A stretch of 64,000 nt of DNA, taken from positions 939,039,195 to 939,103,194 of the forward strand of contig OY728120.1 in assembly GCA_963277665.1 (NCBI GenBank). Reading direction: 5' to 3'. Origin of the DNA: Viscum album. Taxonomy: Eukaryota > Streptophyta > Magnoliopsida > Santalales > Viscaceae. Below, piece after piece: positions 1 through 8,914 of the stretch; within the stretch, counting starts at the first letter, position 1, and every line of letters starts with the position of its first letter. A model generated the notes under the pieces. It saw only the letters and a list, made by a program, of their open reading frames with translations, did no database searches and was not told the DNA's origin. The position numbers were made by a program, and so were the translations under genes.

Positions 1-178
1 AACACCACACTCACATTTTTAAACAATTGGTTCTTATCAATTTATTTCACAAATAAATATGAAAACCAAAACATTGCAATAAAAATATAATAGTTCAAAA
101 TAGTAACAACACTTCCTAAGTATACTAAAATAGATAAAGGAATATTGTTCAAATAAAAAATAAATGAGTAGGGGATGC
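1..178. other. AT-rich flank left of element E1
   Basis: This short AT-rich stretch has no coding signal. It ends in one copy of the 5-bp target duplication of E1. If E1 is removed, it joins the DNA that resumes at 9965, so the two flanks are one old, decayed, probably transposon-derived sequence. Confidence 0.6.
174..178. repeat. Target site duplication of E1, left copy (GATGC)
   Basis: The five bases GATGC directly precede the LTR start at 179. They recur exactly at 9960-9964, directly after the other LTR. A 5-bp duplication is normal for Ty3/gypsy integrase and fixes both ends of the element. Confidence 0.93.
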
Positions 179-854
179 TGTCACGACCCGCCCTCGGGGT
201 CCGTGCCGTGACTACCCCAAGCCCGCCTTCCATAGGCCAGGGGCTGGCGACTAGCACCAAGGCGTAAATCCCAGTAAAAAGGGAAGGAATTGCCTTTGTA
301 AAGTAAACAAACACCACAGAGTAAGCAAGCGGAAAGTAAACACTAAACAAAAGCAGAGTACAACTGAAAGTGCGGTAAAGTAAATGGGCCAGTATACAAA
401 CCCAAACTGAAAGTAAAGTACAACTCGAAAGGGAAAACAGCAACTGAAAAGTAAAAGCCGCTACACCGAGCTGTCCACTGGAAATCCCACCTGAAGGGTG
501 GGTACAGATAGCTCATCTGCTCCACAGTTCCCGCCGTCCGCTCCGTGCACGTCCCGCCCAGTGGTCCACCTCCGGGTATCGTCCCGCTCTGCAAGCCTCA
601 GCTAAGGTCAACGCTGTCCGTCGTCTGCAACCAACACAACGTAGTGCGGGCAAAGCCCGTGCAGGGGTGAGTATAAGCTACTCAGTAGGGACCCCGAGAC
701 CCCTGAAGGTCTCTAAAATCCACAAAGGATAAATCACGAAGAAAGGTACAATCACGAAGTAACAACTGACTCTGCTTAGGTATATGCCCATACATATACC
801 TAAGTCATCAAATTCAAATACGCTCCAACCTCCGAGCCCAAGTACAACTCAGTC

Positions 855-1190
855 CACACAGGAAAGTAAACGTATTCCACACAGGAAAGCAAAACGTAAT
901 CCACACAGGATTGCACAACACAATCCACACAGGAAAGCAACAGATTCAGCTCACACAGGTATACTTCTTCAAAGGACGATAAAGATGATCTCTGATCCAT
1001 CTAAGTCGTCGGACCCACGAAGGATCGATAGGTAACTAACCCCCGCAAAAGACCCACACAGGATCGGGCCCACATAGGACCTGTAGATAAGCACCGCAAA
1101 GACCCACACAGGATCGGGCCCACACAGGACCTGTAGATAGTCACCGCAAGACCCACACAGGATCGGGCCCACACAGGACCTGTAGCACTG
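855..1190 (-). repeat. Tandem repeats in E1 3' LTR (CACACAGGA words, then three ~50-bp units)
   Basis: CACACAGG recurs many times from 855 on. It then resolves into three units beginning with GACCCACACAGG at 1051, 1101 and 1150 (periods 50 and 49 bp), each with two ACACAGG/ACATAGG motifs. The array ends near 1186. It sits 680-1,010 bp inside the LTR 3' end. The 5' LTR carries the same array at 6959-7290. Confidence 0.9.
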
Positions 1191-1216
1191 ATCCACGTAG
1201 GATCGCTGAGTGATGT

Positions 1217-1311
1217 AGTCGTCGTCGTCGAATCCACATAGGATCTATGTACTGTCGTCATCGCAGTCACAGTAGCAGTAGTAGCAGTAGTAGTCACAGT
1301 AACAGTCGCAG
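1217..1311. repeat. Trinucleotide-rich low-complexity tract in E1 3' LTR
   Basis: A GTC run near 1220-1231 is followed by interspersed CAG/TAG triplets to about 1310. The other LTR has the same tract near 7321-7415. This explains the Thr/Asp/Tyr-rich translations here, which are not real proteins. Confidence 0.75.
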
Positions 1312-1452
1312 CCAGCACTAGGGTTCCCGCACACAGCAAGTTCGTTCGGAGGGTCCGCTCCACGAGCCGAGAGGCTGATACATCAACTGTCACAAAGTCC
1401 AGAGTTGATGTATCCCAAAGTTCCGTATCGTCAACAGGAACTCAACGCAACA

Positions 1453-2020
1453 GACGGCGCGTCGATCGGACTCCCGGTCTGAGAGTTATTGGCATTTTCG
1501 TCCCCGGGGCCCGGTTGGTTTTTAAGGAAAAACCAACCCGACCGTACTCCACCTGATTCCAAACCTCGGGTGGAGTATGCCAAAAGATCCGTCTCACTAA
1601 GAGGAACACAAAAAAGCTGACGGCACGTCGATCGGACGTCCGTAGCTCAAGATATGAGCGTTTCCGCTCCGAAGGCCCAGTTGGTTTCGTGAACGAACCA
1701 ACCCGGCCGAACTCAAAGTAATCCGAAACCTTGAGTGCAATAAACCGAAACGACCGTCTCGATCCAAGGATCGCATCGCCGCTGACGGTTCGTCAATCGG
1801 ACGTCCAGTCTGAAAGATATCAGCCTTTCCGTCTCACACCCACCCTGAGAAACTTCCCAGGAGGTCACCCATCCTGATCACTACTCTAAGCCAAGCACGC
1901 TTAACTACGGAGTTTTAACCACGTAGGCTCCCGAAAAAGAAGGTGCGCCTTGAGTATAGTATACCGAAACGACTGTCTCGATCCAAGGATCGCGTTGCCG
2001 CAGACGGTTCATCGATCGGA
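1453..2020 (-). repeat. Four diverged ~165-bp subrepeats in E1 3' LTR, the third interrupted by the 5S segment
   Basis: The motif GACGG followed by CGATCGGAC (or a close variant), a TCCG word and later a pyrimidine-rich CTTTCCG-type word begins at 1453, 1619, 1784 and 2003. Spacings are 166, 165 and 219 bp. The longer third interval contains the 5S-derived stretch, flanked by the usual unit ends (GTCTC on one side, CCTTGAGT...ATACCGAAACGA on the other). The homologous array in the other LTR is about 7557-8124. I read this as amplification of one ancestral unit with the 5S piece replacing the middle of one unit. Confidence 0.65.
1851..1914 (-). ncRNA. 5S rRNA-derived segment with Pol III internal control region, in E1 3' LTR
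   Basis: On the minus strand, which is the element's sense strand, the sequence runs AACTCCGTAGTTAAGCGTGC, then a GAGTAGT word, then GGATGGGTGACCTCCTGGGA. This is the plant 5S rRNA from about nt 45 to nt 105, covering box A, the intermediate element and box C of the 5S internal promoter. About 57 of 64 positions fit by eye, with one extra base before box C. The first ~45 nt of 5S RNA are not recognisable. Cassandra TRIM elements are the known precedent for 5S sequence in LTRs, in the same orientation. Whether it is transcribed here is unknown. Confidence 0.88.
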
Positions 2021-2039
2021 GGTCCGTGGCTCAAGTTAT

Positions 2040-2640
2040 GGCCAAAAGACCGAAGTCGTCTCGAAAACGGGGGGTCCGGGTCCGGGCCGACCCGGCCCGA
2101 CCCCCCCTGGGCTGACCCGAACCGGGTCGACCCGACCCGGATCCGATCCGAACCGGGTCGGACCGACCCGGTCCGCTGGACCCGGCCCGGCCGGTGGCGG
2201 CGCGGCGGCGCGGCCAGGGGGCCGCGCATGTGCCGCACGCGGGGGGGGGGGTGTAAACCCCCCCTTATTTCGGATCTCGGCCGGCCTAAGGCCGGCCGTT
2301 TCTTTCTCACGCGGGACCCGCGGGTCCCGCCTCCTAACCAAACCGGCGGCCGGCGCGACCGGCCGCCTTCTGGCTGCTCCGCCGCGGTCGTAGGGCCGCG
2401 GCCCTTCATGATCTCCGGTGCCGGCGGCCCGGCTGGCCGCCGGTCGCCTCCTTGTTCCGCCGCGGCCCGTCTCCGGCCGCGGTCTCTTTCGTAAACAACG
2501 ACGCGGTGCGTCGGCACCGCGTTTCTTCGTCGCAGCTCGCTCCGGCCATTAATTCTTTTGTTCCTGCGCGGTTGCGACGACACCGCGCTGTCTCCGCTAA
2601 ATTAACACGAAAGAATAGAAGGGGGAGGAGAATCGGCCGT
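2040..2640. other. Hyper-GC, CpG-dense structured block in E1 3' LTR
   Basis: This block is mostly G+C in a chromosome that is mostly A+T. It opens with degenerate CCCGACCCG words (about 2070-2180). It then has an 11-G run (2241-2251) six bases from a 7-C run (2258-2264), an inverted repeat with 9-bp arms at 2278-2298, and a perfect 20-bp palindrome at 2311-2330. The 5' LTR copy is about 8144-8744. Long reading frames on both strands here (183-222 codons) come from lack of AT-rich stops, not from coding. In sense it lies just after the predicted leader splice donor. Confidence 0.8.
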
Positions 2641-2810
2641 GTTCGTGCGGTCCGGTCTCCTCCCGTTATAACGATATCAGTTGGCCAATCGTATAAACAC
2701 AACAATGAATGTTTCACAATTTTTAATAAAATTTGGAACTACGCCCAACGGATTATTCTTTCATGTTCGAGGGAATGAAAACACGTAATTTAAAAAGGAC
2801 AAACCCCCTA

Positions 2811-2812
2811 CC
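2811..2812 (-). promoter_or_regulatory. Splice-donor-like site in E1 3' LTR (CAAG|GTAGGGG in sense)
   Basis: In element sense the sequence reads TTTTCAAG then GTAGGGGG, a good plant 5' splice-site match. The active equivalent would be in the 5' LTR at 8916/8915, where it reads CAAG|GTATGGGG. This copy lies in the 3' LTR and would not be used for the gag transcript. Confidence 0.45.
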
Positions 2813-3088
2813 TTGAAAATTGACGTCACACGTCGGTTATCGCGGAGGAAGGCGTCGTGGCGTCGGACGTAGATTCCGTGGACGTCGGGGTGCGTCCGAG
2901 GAGGGAACGACGTCTTTTCACTTGTCGCTTAAGACGAAGAAGAGAGGTACGTTGTCGTTGGCGATGATTACCACGGTCGGGGACTTCTCCCTTGTCGAGG
3001 AGGAAGATGAAGACGGAAGAATCCGGGACGCCGAGTCTCGATGGTCGTGGGATCGATGTTCTTTGTCAGAGAAGAACCGTTCTTCACG

Positions 3089-3109
3089 TTCTTCGTCAAA
3101 GACGAAGAA
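3089..3109 (-). other. Perfect small hairpin in the E1 LTR leader segment
   Basis: Nine-base arms (TTCTTCGTC and GACGAAGAA) flank a three-base loop. The copy in the 5' LTR is at 9193-9213 and is unchanged. It lies in the part of the LTR that would be leader exon in the spliced model. Confidence 0.55.
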
Positions 3110-3856
3110 GATCTTCAAGTCTCTCAACGATTCTCCCAATCCTCTCAAGTAACAAAGGAACTAACCCAAAAATAAATCAAGCTTACACTTAATTTATTAA
3201 CACAACCCAACCTTTGGAATTCAAGAGTTTGAATTTCAAAAACTCAAAATTAAACTCACTTATTAATTATACATGAGTTGTATAATTAATTAAAAGTTAA
3301 GTTGTCAAGCCTTTAAGAGGGAGAGAGGGGAGTTAGGGAATTTGAGGGGTTTTGGCACATTAAGTGCAAGGGAGTTTAAGGGGGTAGAAGAGAGTTAAGG
3401 GGAAGGTGAAGGGTTGGGGCTCGTGTGGGCCCCACCTCACCTTAATCCTCACTTGGTTAGTTAGGAACTTGTGATTCCACCCCAACTTCCACACTTAGGA
3501 TATAACCACTTAAGAAGATAAATAAAATAAATATTGTATAACAAATTTATTTTACTCTTCATTTCATCCATAAAATTAAACATCTCCTCCAAGGAAAACG
3601 CAACTTCGGGAAAGGTCTCCTTAAGCGAATATCGGCGCTACGAGTTCATCGGTGTCCTCGGATTTCAATTCCGAGCACCGGATCAAAAGTTAGGAAATCC
3701 CGCTCGTTCGTTTACTGAACGTACCCGAGCCAAACTTCAGAAATTAATTCCGGGCACTCCGGACCTCGGAATCAGGTGCCGTCAGAAACCGCGCTGTTGT
3801 AAAATTCCAAAGAAAATTAATAAAAAATTTCCCTTGAATTTTACGGGTCTTTACAT

Positions 3857-3870
3857 TACTCCCACCTCAG
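3857..3870 (-). other. E1 polypurine tract
   Basis: In sense, GAGGTGGGAG lies immediately before the 3' LTR start (TGTAAAG at 3855). A purine run in this place primes plus-strand DNA synthesis in LTR retrotransposons. Confidence 0.75.
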
Positions 3871-3901
3871 GGCTTTACGTCCCCGTAAAGATACATCAAA
3901 A

Positions 3902-4480
3902 CTAGGGAAACAAATGAGGGTACTGAGCACGCATCTGAGCCTCCCGCTCCCATGTGCTTTCCTGGAGGTTCCCGTGCTGCCATCTGATGCGCACAAGAGG
4001 AATCGATCGCCCACGTAGGACCCGCTCCTGTCGATCCTCTATCTCCACCGGGACCTCCGTAAAAGTCGCCCCATCGTCAACGTCAAGCTCCCCATGGTCA
4101 ATGATGTGCGTCGGGTCGTGCACGTATCTCCTCAGCTGAGACACGTGGAAGACATCGTGCACCCGGTGCAACTGAGGTGGTAGAGCCAGGCGATAAGCCA
4201 CCTCACCAATCCTGCTGAGGACCTAGAAGGGTCCGATGAAGTGCGGAGATAACTTGCCGCCTCGGCCAAATCTCCGAATACCACGTCGAGGTGAGACCCG
4301 CAAGAAGACGTGGTCGCCACCCTCGAACTCCAGTGGCCTCCGCTTCCTGTTAGCATAAGACTTCTGCCGGCTCTGAGCTGTACTCATCCGCCCCTGGATG
4401 ACCTGGACCATCTTAGGTCCCACAGGAGCTGCAAGATTTCTTCTTTGCCGATAAGAGAAATCTGGTCTCATCCCCTGGAT
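3902..4480 (-). pseudogene. E1 pol remnant: integrase C-terminus and chromodomain
   Basis: The reading frame ends at 3902. From about 4440 down it reads the integrase tail, including TAQSRQKSYA, a GDHVFL segment and the KLSPHFIGPF (GPF) motif. An in-frame TAG near 4223 then stands where relatives have a Glu codon. After the stop the same frame continues through VAYRLALPP and VHDVFHVSQLRRYV to a chromodomain-like end, RSIPLVRIRW...STWERE...YPHLF. In family members the chromodomain steers integration to particular chromatin. The integrase catalytic core is missing: upstream the sequence jumps straight to a protease remnant, so the deletion junction lies at about 4440-4490. Confidence 0.88.
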
Positions 4481-4670
4481 GAACCACATTCTTTGCCTAA
4501 AACAGTCAATCTTAACATGGATGATACTAATCCATACCAAAGATGACGTCGTAAGGCCTCGACGCTACTACTAAGAGATTCAACCGCTACTCTCGCCTCC
4601 AAGGGTTGAGTCACACTGTCGGCATCAGTGTGTGGTAACTGGGTCTCCTCCAGTAGATGTCTCACAAGTG
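4468..4670 (-). pseudogene. E1 protease (retropepsin) C-terminal remnant
   Basis: Reading toward lower coordinates, TQPLEARVAVESL is followed by a frame change into YDVIFGMD and another into an isoleucine/valine-rich piece with KIDCF. This follows the usual gypsy order PLEARV...YDVILGMDWL...IDC at the end of the protease domain. The stop after GMD and two frame changes show it is dead. Reverse transcriptase should follow but is absent; integrase tail follows instead. Confidence 0.65.
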
Positions 4671-4830
4671 AGGGTCAAGTCAACAGCCAAAACTGGAACC
4701 TCTTAGTAACATCATGAAAGAGGATAGGAACGAAAATATCACAAAGGTATGCGTCTTTTATTATTGCAGCTCATAATACAAGACGCTACACAAAAGCATC
4801 AAGGAACCATAAGTACAAAGGATGTATCCA
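4671..4830 (-). other. E1 internal spacer between gag and protease remnant
   Basis: This 160-bp stretch has no domain I recognise. It is probably gag-protease linker and protease N-terminus after deletions and frameshifts. The active-site DTG of the protease is not seen. Confidence 0.4.
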
Positions 4831-6008
4831 CTAGTTCTGCTCCTGTCCATCGGCTCCCAGAGCTCCATGATCGAAGGCCTTGGCTGCCTGAAGCTGAGCT
4901 CTCGCATGTTCACCTACTCCCTGTGGTCGTGGAGGACCTCCTGGTGGTGGTGGTGGCAGAGCCTCAAAGCGTCGCCCACCACCTGCTGCTCGGCCAGCTC
5001 CTCTGCCTCGTCCGCCTCCTCCCTGCGGACCGCCACGGTCGAACCTCTGCCTCTGCCTAGGTGGTTCCTCAACCGTCTGCTGCTCCTCTGCATGGCGGGA
5101 CGGGCAGTCACGAGCCATGTGGCCTTGTCCGCCGCATGCATAGCACTGTCTTCCACTCGAAAGACTGGCTCCGCGCTGTGTGCCCTGCACTGCTGAGCCA
5201 GTGCCCTGAGGTCGTCTGCCTGAAGGTCTGGTCTGCCTGGACCCCTGAGTCATCCGTCGACTACCTGCTGTAGATGACTCTGCCACGTGCCGCCCTGTAG
5301 TGGGTCGCTGTGCTGGTGTAGACTCAGCAAGGAAGCTCTCGATCAGAAGGGCATGCTCCAGCACTCCTGCCTAGGTCGGGATGCTGAGGGAGATCAGTGA
5401 TGCCCTGATCTCGTGTCTCAATCCCTGCTCGAAGGTCCAGGCCCGGAAGAAGGGGTCCCGTACCATGTCTGTCGAGTACCGAGAAAGGTCGGTAAATCTC
5501 GCCGAGTACTGAGCGACCGTCATGCTGCCCTGCCGCAGCTGAAGATGCTCCTGGATGCGCACCGCACGAAGGGTGGCTGGGACGAACTCCGAGCGGAAGA
5601 GGCTCTCAAAGTCCGTCCATAGTAAGATGCCTCATCGTGCACCTGGAGCATCAAGCTCCACTATCGTGCAGCTACTGCGTGTAGTAGGCTCGCAGCGAGG
5701 ATCACCATGAGGTCTGCTGGTGTCCTCACTAGCCTAAACACTCGTACCACTACCTCCAGCCAGTCCTCTGCTGCCTGGGGATCCGTCTCCCCGCGAAACC
5801 TGGGCGGTCGCTGGCGCTGAAACTCATGCAGTGCGCTGAGGCGACATGCATCGTCAGCGGCTGGCGTTGGAAGTATCGGTGGCTCGGCAGGCAGAGCTAC
5901 CGCCGGTGCCACTGCTGACAAAGGGCCCTGCACCGAAGCCTCGTCGCTCGGTGGGCTGTCGTCACACTCGACTCTCGGAACCCTAGCTGGCTGCCATCGT
6001 GGGGCCAT
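4831..6008 (-). pseudogene. E1 gag, broken by stops and a frameshift
   Basis: Gag forms the virus-like particle that packages element RNA. The ATG at 6008 begins MAPRWQPARV. An FQRQRPPRFRGETDPQAAEDW segment, the hallmark start of the gag core, follows at about residues 67-87. A TAG near 5660 replaces a Trp codon. A frame change follows, and the frame resumes with WTDFESLFRSEFVPATLR and RIQEHLQLRQGSMTVAQYSA. A second TAG lies at 5373-5371. The same frame then continues to a CCHC zinc knuckle (CYACGGQGHMARDCP) near 5140-5100 and a Gly/Pro/Arg-rich tail ending at 4831. I chose the 6008 start because the usual gag N-terminus begins there and a strong splice-acceptor-like sequence touches it. Confidence 0.9.
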
Positions 6009-6024
6009 CCTGAATAGGAAACAG
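6009..6024 (-). promoter_or_regulatory. Splice-acceptor-like site at the E1 gag start
   Basis: In sense, TGTTTCCTATTCAG (AG at 6011-6010) is followed by one G and then the gag ATG at 6008. The pyrimidine tract plus CAG fits a plant 3' splice site. Together with the donor at 8916/8915 it would define a 2,906-bp leader intron. Confidence 0.45.
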
Positions 6025-6268
6025 GTGCGCCACGGTCAAACAGTATACCTGGTGAGCTGACACAAAGAAATCACAAAGAAAACATTGAAACACGCACGCA
6101 ATCAATGTTTTTGTGCATTAAGTCGGAAATCAGAAGTCAGGGTCCTGGTGTACGGATACGTCGGCCGCCGCACCAACACTGGACTCCCTGGACTGATAAC
6201 CACACTCAATACACTAAACATTATTGCTTCACATAGAAAAGATCAGAGTTCGCGGTAGAACCGAACTC
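6025..6268 (-). other. E1 untranslated leader between primer site and gag
   Basis: This 244-bp stretch of noncoding internal sequence lies between the primer-binding site and gag. No other motif is recognised. In the spliced model it would be the end of the intron. Confidence 0.5.
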
Positions 6269-6279
6269 CTCTGATACCA
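6269..6279 (-). other. E1 primer-binding site (initiator tRNA-Met)
   Basis: In sense, TGGTATCAGAG starts three bases after the 5' LTR and is complementary to the 3' end of plant initiator tRNA-Met. It fixes the minus-strand orientation of the element and the LTR border at 6283. Confidence 0.92.
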
Positions 6280-6958
6280 ATTTTTCACGACCCACCCTCG
6301 GGGTCCGTGCCGTGACTACCCCAAGCCCGCCTTCCATAGGCAAGGGGCTGGCGACTAGCACCAAGGCGTAAATCCCAGTAAAAAGGGAAGGCATTGCCTT
6401 TGTAAAGTAAACAAACACCACAGAGTAAGCAAGCGGAAAGTAAACACTAAACAAAAGCAGAGTACAACTGAAAGTGCGGTAAAGTAAATGGGCCAGTATA
6501 CAAACCCAAACTGAAAGTAAAGTACAACTCGAAAGGGAAAACAGCAACTGAAAAGTAAAAGCCGCTACACCGAGCTGTCCACTGGAAATCCCACCTGAAG
6601 GGTGGGTACAGATAGCTCATCTGCTCCACAGTTCCCGCCGTCCGCTCCGTGCACGTCCCGCCCAGTGGTCCACCTCCGGGTACCGTCCCGCTCTGCAAGC
6701 CTCAGCTAAGGTCAACGCTGTCCGTCGTCTGCAACCAACACAACGTAGTGCGGACAAAGCCCGTGCAGGGGTGAGTATAAGCTACTCAGTAGGGACCCCG
6801 AGACCCCTGAAGGTCTCTAAAATCCACAAAGGATAAATCACGAAGAAAGGTACAATCACGAAGTAACAACTGACTCTGCTTAGGTATATGCCCATACATA
6901 TACCTAAGTCATCAAATTCAAATACGCTCCAACCTCCGAGCCCAAGTACAACTCAGTC

Positions 6959-7294
6959 CACACAGGAAAGTAAACGTATTCCACACAGGAAAGCAAAACG
7001 TAATCCACACAGGATTGCACAACACAATCCACACAGGAAAGCAACAGATTCAGCTCACACAGGTATACTTCTTCAAAGGACGATAAAGATGATCTCTGAT
7101 CCATCTAAGTCGTCGGACCCACGAAGGATCGATAGGTAACTAACCCCCGCAAAAGACCCACACAGGATCGGGCCCACATAGGACCTATAGATAAGCACCG
7201 CAAAGACCCACACAGGATCGGGCCCACACAGGACCTGTAGATAGTCACTGCAAGACCCACACAGGATCGGGCCCACACAGGACCTGTAGCACTG
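6959..7294 (-). repeat. Tandem repeats in E1 5' LTR
   Basis: Copies of the CACACAGGA words are followed by three ~50-bp units starting at 7155, 7205 and 7254, as in the 3' LTR. Confidence 0.88.
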
Positions 7295-7556
7295 ATCCAC
7301 GTAGGATCGCTGAGTGCTGTAGTCGTCGTCGTCGAATCCACATAGGATCTCTCTACTATCGTCATCGCAGTCACAGTAGCAGTAGTAGCAGTAGTAGTCA
7401 CAGTAACAGTCGCAGCCAGCACTAGGGTTCCCGCACACAGCAAGCTCGTTCGGAGGGTCCGCTCCACAAGCCGAGAGGCTGATACATCAACTGTCACAAA
7501 GTCCAGAGTTGATGTATCCAAAAGTTCCGTATCGTCAACAGGAACTCAACGCAACA

Positions 7557-8124
7557 GACGGCGCCTCGATCGGACTCCCGGTCTGAGAGTTATTGGCATT
7601 TTCGTCCCCGGGGCCCGGTTGGTTTTTAAGGAAAAACCAACCCGACCATACTCCACCTGATTCCAAACCTCGGGTGGAGTATGCCAAAAGATCCGTCTCA
7701 CTAAGAGGAACACAAAAAAGCTGACGGCACGTCGATCAGACGTCCGTAGCTCAAGATATGAGCGTTTCCGCTCCGAAGGCCCAGTTGGTTTCGTGAACGA
7801 ACCAACCCGGCCGAACACAAAGTAATCCGAAACCTTGAGTGCGATAAACCGAAACGACCGTCTCGGTCCAAGGATCGCATCGCCGCTGACGGTTCGCCAA
7901 TCGGACGTCCAGTCTGAAAGATATCAGCCTTTCCGTCTCACACCCACCCTGGGAAACTTCCCAGGAGGTCACCCATCCTGATCACTACTCTAAGCCAAGC
8001 ACGCTTAACTACGGAGTTTTAACCACGTAGGCTCTCGAAAAAGAAGGTGCGCCTTGAGTATAGTATACCGAAACGACCGTCTCGATCCAAGGATCGCGTT
8101 GCCGCAGACGGTTCATCGATCGGA
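7557..8124 (-). repeat. ~165-bp subrepeats in E1 5' LTR
   Basis: Four units start at about 7557, 7723, 7888 and 8107, the same layout as 1453-2020. The 5S segment again lies in the third. Confidence 0.6.
7955..8018 (-). ncRNA. 5S rRNA-derived segment in E1 5' LTR
   Basis: This is the same 64-bp 5S-like stretch as at 1851-1914, and I see no substitution between the two copies inside box A or box C. Just downstream the sense strand reads CCCAGGGTGGGTG here against CTCAGGGTGGGTG in the other LTR. No TTTT terminator lies close behind it, so any Pol III transcript would run on into LTR sequence. Confidence 0.88.
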
Positions 8125-8143
8125 GGTCTGTGGCTCAAGTTAT

Positions 8144-8744
8144 GGCCAAAAGACCGAAGTCGTCTCGAAAACGGGGGGTCCGGGTCCGGGCCGACCCGGC
8201 CCGACCCCCCCTGGGCTGACCCGAACCGGGTCGACCCGACCCGGATCCGATCCGAACCGGGTCGGACCGACCCGGTCCGCTGGACCCGGCCCGGCCGGTG
8301 GCGGCGCGGCGGCGCGGCCAGGGGGCCGCGCATGTGCCGCACGCGGGGGGGGGGGTGTAAACCCCCCCTTATTTCGGATCTCGGCCGGCCTAAGGCCGGC
8401 CGTTTCTTTCTCACGCGGGACCCGCGGGTCCCGCCTCCTAACCAAACCGGCGGCCGGCGCGACCGGCCGCCTTCTGGCTGCTCCGCCGCGGCCGTAGGGC
8501 CGCGGCCCTTCATGATCTCCGGTGCCGGCGGCCCGGCTGGCCGCCGGTCGCCTCCTTGTTCCCCCGCGGCCCGTCTCCGGCCGCGGTCTCTTTCGTAAAC
8601 AACGACGCGGTGCGTCGGCACCGCGTTTCTTCGTCGCAGCTCGCTCCGGCCATTAATTCTTTTGTTCCTGCGTGGTTGCGACGACACCGCGCTGTCTCCG
8701 CTAAATTAACACGAAAGAATAGAAGGGGGAGGAGAATCGGCCGT
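8144..8744. other. Hyper-GC structured block in E1 5' LTR
   Basis: This copy of the block has the 11-G run at 8345-8355, the inverted repeat at 8382-8402 and the 20-bp palindrome at 8415-8434, all retained exactly. Confidence 0.8.
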
Positions 8745-8914
8745 GTTCGTGCTGTCTGGTCTCCTCCCGTTATAACGATATCAGTTGGCCAATCGTATAA
8801 ACACAACAATGAATGTTTCACAATTTTTAATAAAATTTGGAACTACGCCCAACGGATTATTCTTTCATGTTCGAGGGAATGAAAACACGTAATTTAAAAA
8901 GGACAAACCCCATA

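Larger units (their letters stand above)
179..3855 (-). repeat. E1 3' LTR (3,677 bp)
   Basis: In element sense the LTR runs from TGTAAAGACCC at 3855 to GGTCGTGACA at 179, with intact TG...CA ends. It matches 6283-9959 at a constant offset of 6,104 bp. In sense it holds an AT/purine-rich upstream part, a CG-containing leader segment (about 3150-2813), a splice-donor-like site (2812/2811), a hyper-GC block, ~165-bp subrepeats with a 5S segment, and ~50-bp tandem repeats close to its 3' end. Open reading frames inside it are shadows of GC-rich or repeated DNA and look the same in both LTRs only because the copy is young. Confidence 0.95.

Noticed and set aside
784..1035. Plus-strand 83-codon frame in the E1 LTR (copy at 6888-7139)
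   Set aside because: It reads through the CACACAGGA repeats antisense to the element and has no homology I recognise.
1851..1914. A functional 5S rRNA gene
   Set aside because: The first ~45 nt and the end of 5S RNA are missing and no T-run terminator follows closely, so it cannot make normal 5S rRNA.
1915..2583. Long overlapping reading frames on both strands in the E1 LTR (up to 222 codons), repeated at 8019-8687
   Set aside because: They fall in the hyper-GC block where AT-rich stop codons are rare, are Arg/Pro/Gly low-complexity, and overlap in several frames. Being identical in both LTRs reflects the youth of the copy, not coding constraint.
2918..3148. Minus-strand 76-codon frame in the E1 leader segment
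   Set aside because: It lies in the element's sense and is present in both LTRs, but it has no proper ATG start, a Ser run and no domain. It is better read as leader sequence than as a protein.
4749..5273. Plus-strand frames of 103, 124 and 70 codons
   Set aside because: They are shadows of the E1 gag zinc-knuckle region on the minus strand.
6269..6279. tRNA gene remnants at the TGGTATCAGAG words (also 17197 and 57571)
   Set aside because: They are primer-binding sites complementary to tRNA-Met ends, not tRNA genes. No cloverleaf surrounds them.
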